This document shows, piece by piece, positions 58,538 through 64,000 of a DNA stretch of 64,000 bases. Source of the DNA: Musa acuminata AAA Group. Taxonomy: Eukaryota; Streptophyta; Magnoliopsida; Zingiberales; Musaceae. The translations under genes and the position numbers were made by a program. The stretch spans positions 4,703,001 to 4,767,000 of the forward strand of contig NC_088357.1 in NCBI RefSeq assembly GCF_036884655.1, written 5' to 3'. The notes below the pieces were generated by a model. The model was not told the DNA's origin and did no database searches. It was given only the letters and a program-made list of their open reading frames with translations. Numbering within the stretch: the first letter of the stretch is position 1; each line of letters opens with the position of its first letter.

Positions 58538-60831
58538 GATAAACAGAATAGGATAGTGGTCATATGATGACGAGATGCCATTCAATAGAAAGAAATGTCA
58601 TCTCTAATTTGCAATATATATTTGATAGCTCTCAGAGAAAGTAACCAGATAATCTACAAACCAGGGTGCAGGGTTTCCAAATCTTGCCATAATTATGACC
58701 CAGGTCACAAAGACAGACTGATTCTTGCCACTGGGAGCTGCTCTACACTGCTCAAAAATTTCATGATCACAAGCTCCTCAAAGAGAGAGGTAGGCCTTCA
58801 TCACGACCTAACTGCTACAGAACATGGATAAAAGTGGTATATATATATGATGTAAATTGATAAGGCTAAAAGAAATAAATTTGTTAAACATGCATCCAAA
58901 GACTAGTGAAAACTTCAAGGCGGCAGCATGTCTGTTCTGATGAACCTGTGTGCTAAACAATCATTGAGATCTCAGTCGAGCATTGGCAGAAGAAGAAGAA
59001 GAATCTCGGACCCAAAAAGGATCCGGTCTTTGGTGAGTTATGTAGACGGACATAGGAAGGGCCTGCAAAACATTTATATTATAATTTCTATCTTGGATAC
59101 AATCCGGTCTATGTTCGGTGTAAAGGTAGCTGATAGTGTCAACCTCAAAGAATTGAGTCATATACATCAAAATGGTAGCCGAATTGAAGAACTAATTAGG
59201 AAAGCTAGAAGACAACAAAATCGAAGGTTCTGTTCCTGCACCATGGTTTCTTTTGCAGTTTGACTTAAATGTCTGTTGACACAGTGGTGCTCATTCAACA
59301 CCTCGAGTACATATTCAAGATGCATCATGAACTTTTCCTGAAGAAGAGTGAGAAGGTTCTCACAATGATATGATTCATGCAGAGCCGTTGCCTTTGCTTG
59401 ATATCTATTAAACTGCCAGTCAACCTGCTACTTCGATAAAGTGTTTAACAAAGGATTTCTCTTGAAATGAGTATGTTTGGTATTCGGTATGAACTTCGTG
59501 ACGCTAATTTCTTTAACATTAACAAAGGAATCCTATACAAGTTATCTTTACTCGAGTAGATTAACTCTTTCAGCTCACATATCCCCTTCTGTTCCTGCTC
59601 TTACAAGGAATAAGCGGATCGATGACTTGACTGCAATTTCTCAAATCAATGGCAAGTAAATTGCATCCGAAGCTTGGCATGTAAAAGAAGGAAGCTTCCA
59701 AGTCAAAAAAATCCCTTTTGTTTACTCGCTTTTCAGCGGTTACAACTAGCTTAAGTTGAATAACGCACCACTTACCGTTTCTTTCTTCGATCAGTATAAA
59801 AATGCGCTCGAAGTCCATTTCTAATAGTATGGTAATAGAAGACCCACACATGATAGAAAACAAAAACACAAAAACTTTCTGCCGAAAGATCTCCTTTTGT
59901 CACCAAATCCCTAGTAATCGCGGAAGAAGGACCAAGAGAGATACTCGAGCGTTAACTCCGATTCGAAGCAAAGCAAGTCAAGAACAAAGCAGAGATTCGC
60001 TGGCGCACCTGGGAACCGGGGCCGTCCGACCTCCCACGAGACGAACGTTAGAAGCGGAATTTGCCCCTCGGTGCGCCGTCACCTCCGAGGAGAAGTGTGA
60101 GAAGCCTACGCGGGAGGGATTGGAGCACTCGCGCCGTCGACCCCCCTAGGAACTCGTGAGCCGTTTCTTGCGGGCAAGAGGAAAACCGACTGGAGGGAGC
60201 GAGAATAAATGACGAGGAAAACGAAACGCAATGAACGTAATATGGGTGAATGAGAATGGTCGTTGAGAGCCGTGGAATTCAGTTACGGAACGGCCACTCG
60301 TGTCCGAAGACCGACTTCACTCCGCAATTATTGTGGTCCAATGCGGGTCGGATCTTTTCGGATAAAAATATGCCATCCAATATGTTGCGTATACAAAAGT
60401 AAGCATATGTGACGGAAATGTTACCACTTCATAAACGGTTTAGAAGATCTGACCCGACCCGACCAAAGCTCACGTTTGACTAACAAATCGGTCCAACGCA
60501 CGCGTTCGATGTGCGTAGCATGACCATGATGAGATGATCAAGAAGACTTGATCGTTCAAGGACGGCTCAAGATCACTTCCGATGCTTCGAGCCAAGCTAC
60601 AGAGAGAGAGGCTTGCCCGTGGGTCCCCACATGGGGCAGCTCGAGGGTCTTCGATGACGTCGATGGATTTTCCTGAATCGTGCGGGACCGAGACAGCGTT
60701 ATATATAATCATAACGTCGATGCCATTGTTAAGTCGATCACCTCACGATATAGCTGTTATACAATCATACCGTTGACCTCCGGTTAAATACAGGCGTCTC
60801 TATGGCTCCATTAATTGCTCAATAAAATGAC
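58538..60831. other. Region between DUF707 and the IDH pseudogene
   Basis: Read leftward it is the DUF707 upstream region. The GC-rich patch at 59930-60200 could be its promoter or a leader exon, with CpG-rich sequence. Open frames at 58928-59263 and 59802-60149 resemble no known family. No RNA gene was seen. Confidence 0.5.
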
Positions 60832-60838
60832 TATAAAA
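60832..60838 (+). promoter_or_regulatory. TATA box of the IDH pseudogene
   Basis: TATAAAA about 80 bases before the former start codon, followed by a CTCTTTCTCTCTCC leader-like stretch and AACCCTAACC. Confidence 0.5.
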
Positions 60839-60913
60839 CCCCTTTATTGAGGTCAGTTGCTCTTTCTCTCTCCTTGAACCCTAACCTCTCGAATCGACGG
60901 CCCAAAGGCCAAT

Positions 60914-61286
60914 ATCGCGAGGCGAGCACCTTCGCTTCTTCGCCACCTTCTTCGTGATGCGGCCGGCATCGTCTCTCCGCGGTCGCGGCGGGCCCCTCCC
61001 GAGGCCTGGTGTTCCGTGACCTACATTCCCCGCATCGTCTACTTCGAGACCTATGAGGTCCACGGCGACATGACCACGGTGCCCGGAGGAGGTTATCGAG
61101 TCGATCCGGATGAACAAGGTCTGCCTCAAGGGCGGCCTCAGGACGCCGGTGGGCGGAGGGGTCAGCTCCCTCAACGTGTAGCTAAGAAAGGAACTCGATC
61201 TTTACGCGTTGATCAGAGAGAATACCGAGGGGGATTACTCCGGTCTGGAGCACGAGGTCGTTCCTGGCGTCGTGAAGAGTCTCAAC
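60914..61286 (+). pseudogene. NAD-dependent isocitrate dehydrogenase regulatory subunit pseudogene
   Basis: Similarity begins at 60914 where the initiator should be, but the codon is ATC (IARRAPSLLRHLL, a mitochondrial-presequence-like start). It then gives VTYIPR and jumps to VYFETYEVHGDMTTVP, skipping the roughly 35 residues that carry the GDGIG nucleotide-binding start in real subunits. One extra base near 61083 shifts the frame; VIESIRMNKVCLKGGL and VGGGVSSLNV follow, then TAG where a glutamine codon is expected, then LRKELDLYA. About 22 residues are missing before IRENTEGDYSGLEHEVVPGV. It stops at AAGAGTCTCAAC|GTATGT, which looks like an original exon end. Real subunits act in the mitochondrial citric-acid cycle; this copy cannot. 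A retained promoter and donor suggest a duplicated rather than retroposed copy. Confidence 0.88.
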
Positions 61287-64000
61287 GTATGTGGCTTTCC
61301 ATTTCTGCCAAAGCTTTGTGAGTTGGAAACTTGGAAAAGGAAATTTTCCTAATACTTATTATTACAATTCCCCAACTTTATAATCTTTTTCTGTGACCTG
61401 TATGGTTCTCGTACAAGAAATGGAATTCGAATTGTCACTCTAATTGCTAATATATGATGTTCTTTTCATTATTGTTTGCATACGACTTTCTTGTTCTTGT
61501 GGATCATTAGTTGATGTAGATAAAAATGTGTTTGACTGGTCACAAGTACCAAGAGAGCGTGTTGAGGCAAGTAAGTGCATGATCATTTTCGTAACAGTAA
61601 TCAGTAGGTAGTGGCAAAGAGGAGGTGGTACTGATGGTGGAGAATGCCTAAATGTGGTGGAGATGAAGGATGATGGTGAAGGGGATTGAGCAAATTGACT
61701 GAATGTAAAGTTACTTCTTCTTTTTTTTATATTTTGGGACTTGATTCATGTTTTTCTTGTAGTATTACAAATTAAATAAGCAGAGTTGACATGGATGGCT
61801 ATAGATACTGTTTTCTCAATCAAGCTAGCTGACTCCTATGGATGATTTTCTATTCGGTGTGGTGGTCACCCTTGCATACAATTATCACTGTTTTTCTATT
61901 TGGTGTGGCAGACACCAGTCTTTATGTGTGTGTTGGCTTCCTTTTTTACTTTAAGTAATAATATCACAGTACATTAAAATTTTACTTGTTAACCATCTTT
62001 GTAGTATTCCTTCCATCTAATTGCTACCTTTTGTAACACGGTGATTCTGTTGAACATAACCTTCGTTGTTGGGTTCTCACTCTAGAGTCTAGACACCTAT
62101 ATCCAAATCCTTGCAGAGTCCTGTTACGCCTGGTACTTCATAAGTTCAATATTAGAGCCCACGACTCTTAAACGATGGATTGCATCAACAATTGATTCAA
62201 AGAATTGATGTGAAGGATTTTGATGACAGAAGTTGGATGGCAAATTTGATACAGTTGTGGGGTTGCTGTGGGCTAACTTTATGCAATTTGTGGTATCTAA
62301 TGCATGTAGAAGATCTGAAAGGCTACACTATAATAACCACAGCAAGTTGTCAGTTCAACTAGGCTAAGAGGTCATACCAGATGAACCATTCCATGAGCAT
62401 ATTGAAGAAGAGTGATTTGTTTATCAACTTCTCTTCGAAGAGCCACTGAAAGTGCAACAACAAGTACAAAAGTTGGTTTTGTATATTTGGTGATCCTTAT
62501 GGTGACATTCGGTGCAAAAGGAAGATCAAACTAATAATGGTAGCCATTGATGCTGAGGAAAAAAGAAATATTAGCATGAGATTTGACAATTATGCACCAA
62601 TTTTTATGCAGGGTTGTATGAAAGTGTTTCATGAAGCTTTGAACTTTGCTTAGAGCATAAACATATGATGTTTTGAGTGCCTGACTGTTGCAGGCATCAA
62701 GCTGATGCAATTCACAATAAGTAAGGTTTAGATGGACCTAAGATCTAGTTTGATCATATCATATATAGAGCTCTAGAGCTTTTCCACCTTTTTTTTTGGC
62801 GGATTTTTATGGATTTTCTTTACTGCTAAAGAGGTCCAATATGTTTTGTTTTGAACTTGTTTGAATTCAGTAGGAACCATTTATATTATGTAATAGTTAG
62901 TTGATATTCATTTTGGGTCTCTTTTAAAGAGTTAAAAGATGCCTTCATGTCAGTTTGCCTGGCACAGCTCTTTCTCGAATTATGAAACACAAGTATGCAC
63001 TAGTTTGTTTTCTGTATCTCTGGTTTTGTTCACATGAGAAATAAGAGTTGCTGACCACTTTTCCTTCATTTGGGTGTTTGGGTTATCTTCGCTTCTCTTT
63101 CTCTATAGTTTTTTATGTTTCTTTCTAAACTTTTTGTATTTTTTTTCCTTTCTATTTGCTGTTTTTTTTAACCAAGATTTCTAAAAAGGGTATGATTCCT
63201 GTTGGGTTTTTCTATTTACCCCTCAAATAAAATCCTGGTGGTCGTCATCCCTGATATTGCATAACTACTGGCTTCCAATTGTTCTAATATGCCTCAAAAC
63301 ATTATGTAGGATACCCTATTACCCTAATTAGGAACACTAGGCATCTTACTGCATTTCATCTTTTTGTGTGTGAAATCCTCTGGTTGCTAACATGAGGAAA
63401 TGCAGAATTTCCACCATAAAGAAAGTCAGATGAATAATTTATCAGTTTAGTTGATTTGTACATGGGGATAGTTTATATCACAGTATAGAAAACCTTATGA
63501 CACTTAAGATCCTTTGTAAAAAGCTCCCGATAACTTGCACACCTGAAGCAAAACTTGAACCACTGATATAGAGATATTCGGTATCTTGGTAATCGACCAG
63601 TCAAATCCCTGGCCAAACTGGGACTGTCCTTTTTTATCTCTTGCAGTCCAATGCTCTTAGAATGACTATAAAATCTATGAAACTAGATAGTCTCACTTTG
63701 TTTTGAAGTCCTCACTCCTTTCATTTTGTGTGATGTAGTTTTGCTTTCTTATTTTGATATCTTGGTTAATGTATCTTCATTCAGCGATTTCTTTGCTTGC
63801 ACATCATCTGAAGTTATGGCTATTACTTGCACTGTCTTTTTGAATTCTCGGTTGTCCATTTGGAGTTGGATCAGTCGTGTTTTAGTTGATAAATTCAGAT
63901 GCAATGAGTCATTAAATTGTAGTAAAGCCGTATAGCAAAATCAAATCTTCAGTTAGAGCAGTCTTGTATATTGAACTCCTTTCTTTGGTGATTGATGTCT
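61287..64000 (+). other. Right-end region without a recognised gene
   Basis: AT-rich, with T-rich stretches near 63100-63170. The first part may be the former intron of the isocitrate dehydrogenase copy; no following exon of that gene was found before the window ends. Short open frames (for example 62180-62362, 63726-63935) resemble nothing known. Confidence 0.55.

Noticed and set aside
1..64000. tRNA, rRNA or snoRNA genes
   Set aside because: None was recognised by eye. The only tRNA-like string is the 13-base primer site of the gypsy element. A tRNA or Rfam scan would settle this.

Overview
This is nuclear DNA of a flowering plant, probably a monocot. The evidence is intron-rich genes from plant-typical families (plant VPS13, AHL, DUF707, GT17, SP1, Sel1/F-box), very GC-rich first exons next to AT-rich introns and intergenic DNA, and plant retroelements (Ty3/gypsy with an initiator-tRNA-Met primer site, an RTE-type LINE, hAT). 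Several repeats look like those of the banana family, but that is an impression, not proof. No bacterial, organellar or CRISPR features were seen.

Layout. 1-20.9 kb (+): 3' part of a VPS13-type lipid-transfer gene, 13 exons, open to its stop. One intron (1567-16831) is swollen to 15.3 kb by an old LTR element (2710-16118) that carries a young Ty3/gypsy element (4716-13420, minus strand) with two 3,537-bp LTRs and a decayed 1.6-kb core. 25.26-25.87 kb (-): a 4F5/SERF gene whose first intron reads as an AT-AC (U12-type) intron and whose second 3' splice site is duplicated. 27.26-32.15 kb (-): an F-box/Sel1-repeat gene with an RTE LINE tail in an intron. 32.95-34.16 kb: a probable solo LTR. 34.5-43.2 kb (+): an AT-hook/PPC (AHL) gene with a coding minisatellite, a GC-AG intron and a stop that seems to cut off a C-terminal tail. 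46.9-48.9 kb (+): a broken SP1/MUL1-type E3 ligase gene with a hAT-like element sitting exactly at the exon 1 donor, an in-frame stop and no RING end, followed by a diverged tandem array. 52.2-53.5 kb (+): an intact GT17 glycosyltransferase. 54.5-58.5 kb (-): a DUF707 gene in 14 exons, convergent with the GT17 gene. 60.9-61.3 kb (+): a pseudogene of an NAD-isocitrate dehydrogenase regulatory subunit. The rest to 64 kb shows no recognisable gene.

The genes are ordinary single plant loci, not a pathway cluster. The only functional pairing is GT17 next to DUF707, both predicted single-pass type II membrane proteins with an acidic glycosyltransferase-like motif. I found no clearly new multi-gene system. 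The most unusual signals are the AT-AC intron plus duplicated acceptor of the SERF gene, the hAT insertion at a splice donor, and a retroelement that looks recently mobile although its own coding region is ruined. Exon limits below come from reading splice sites and frame by eye, with phases checked across each gene.
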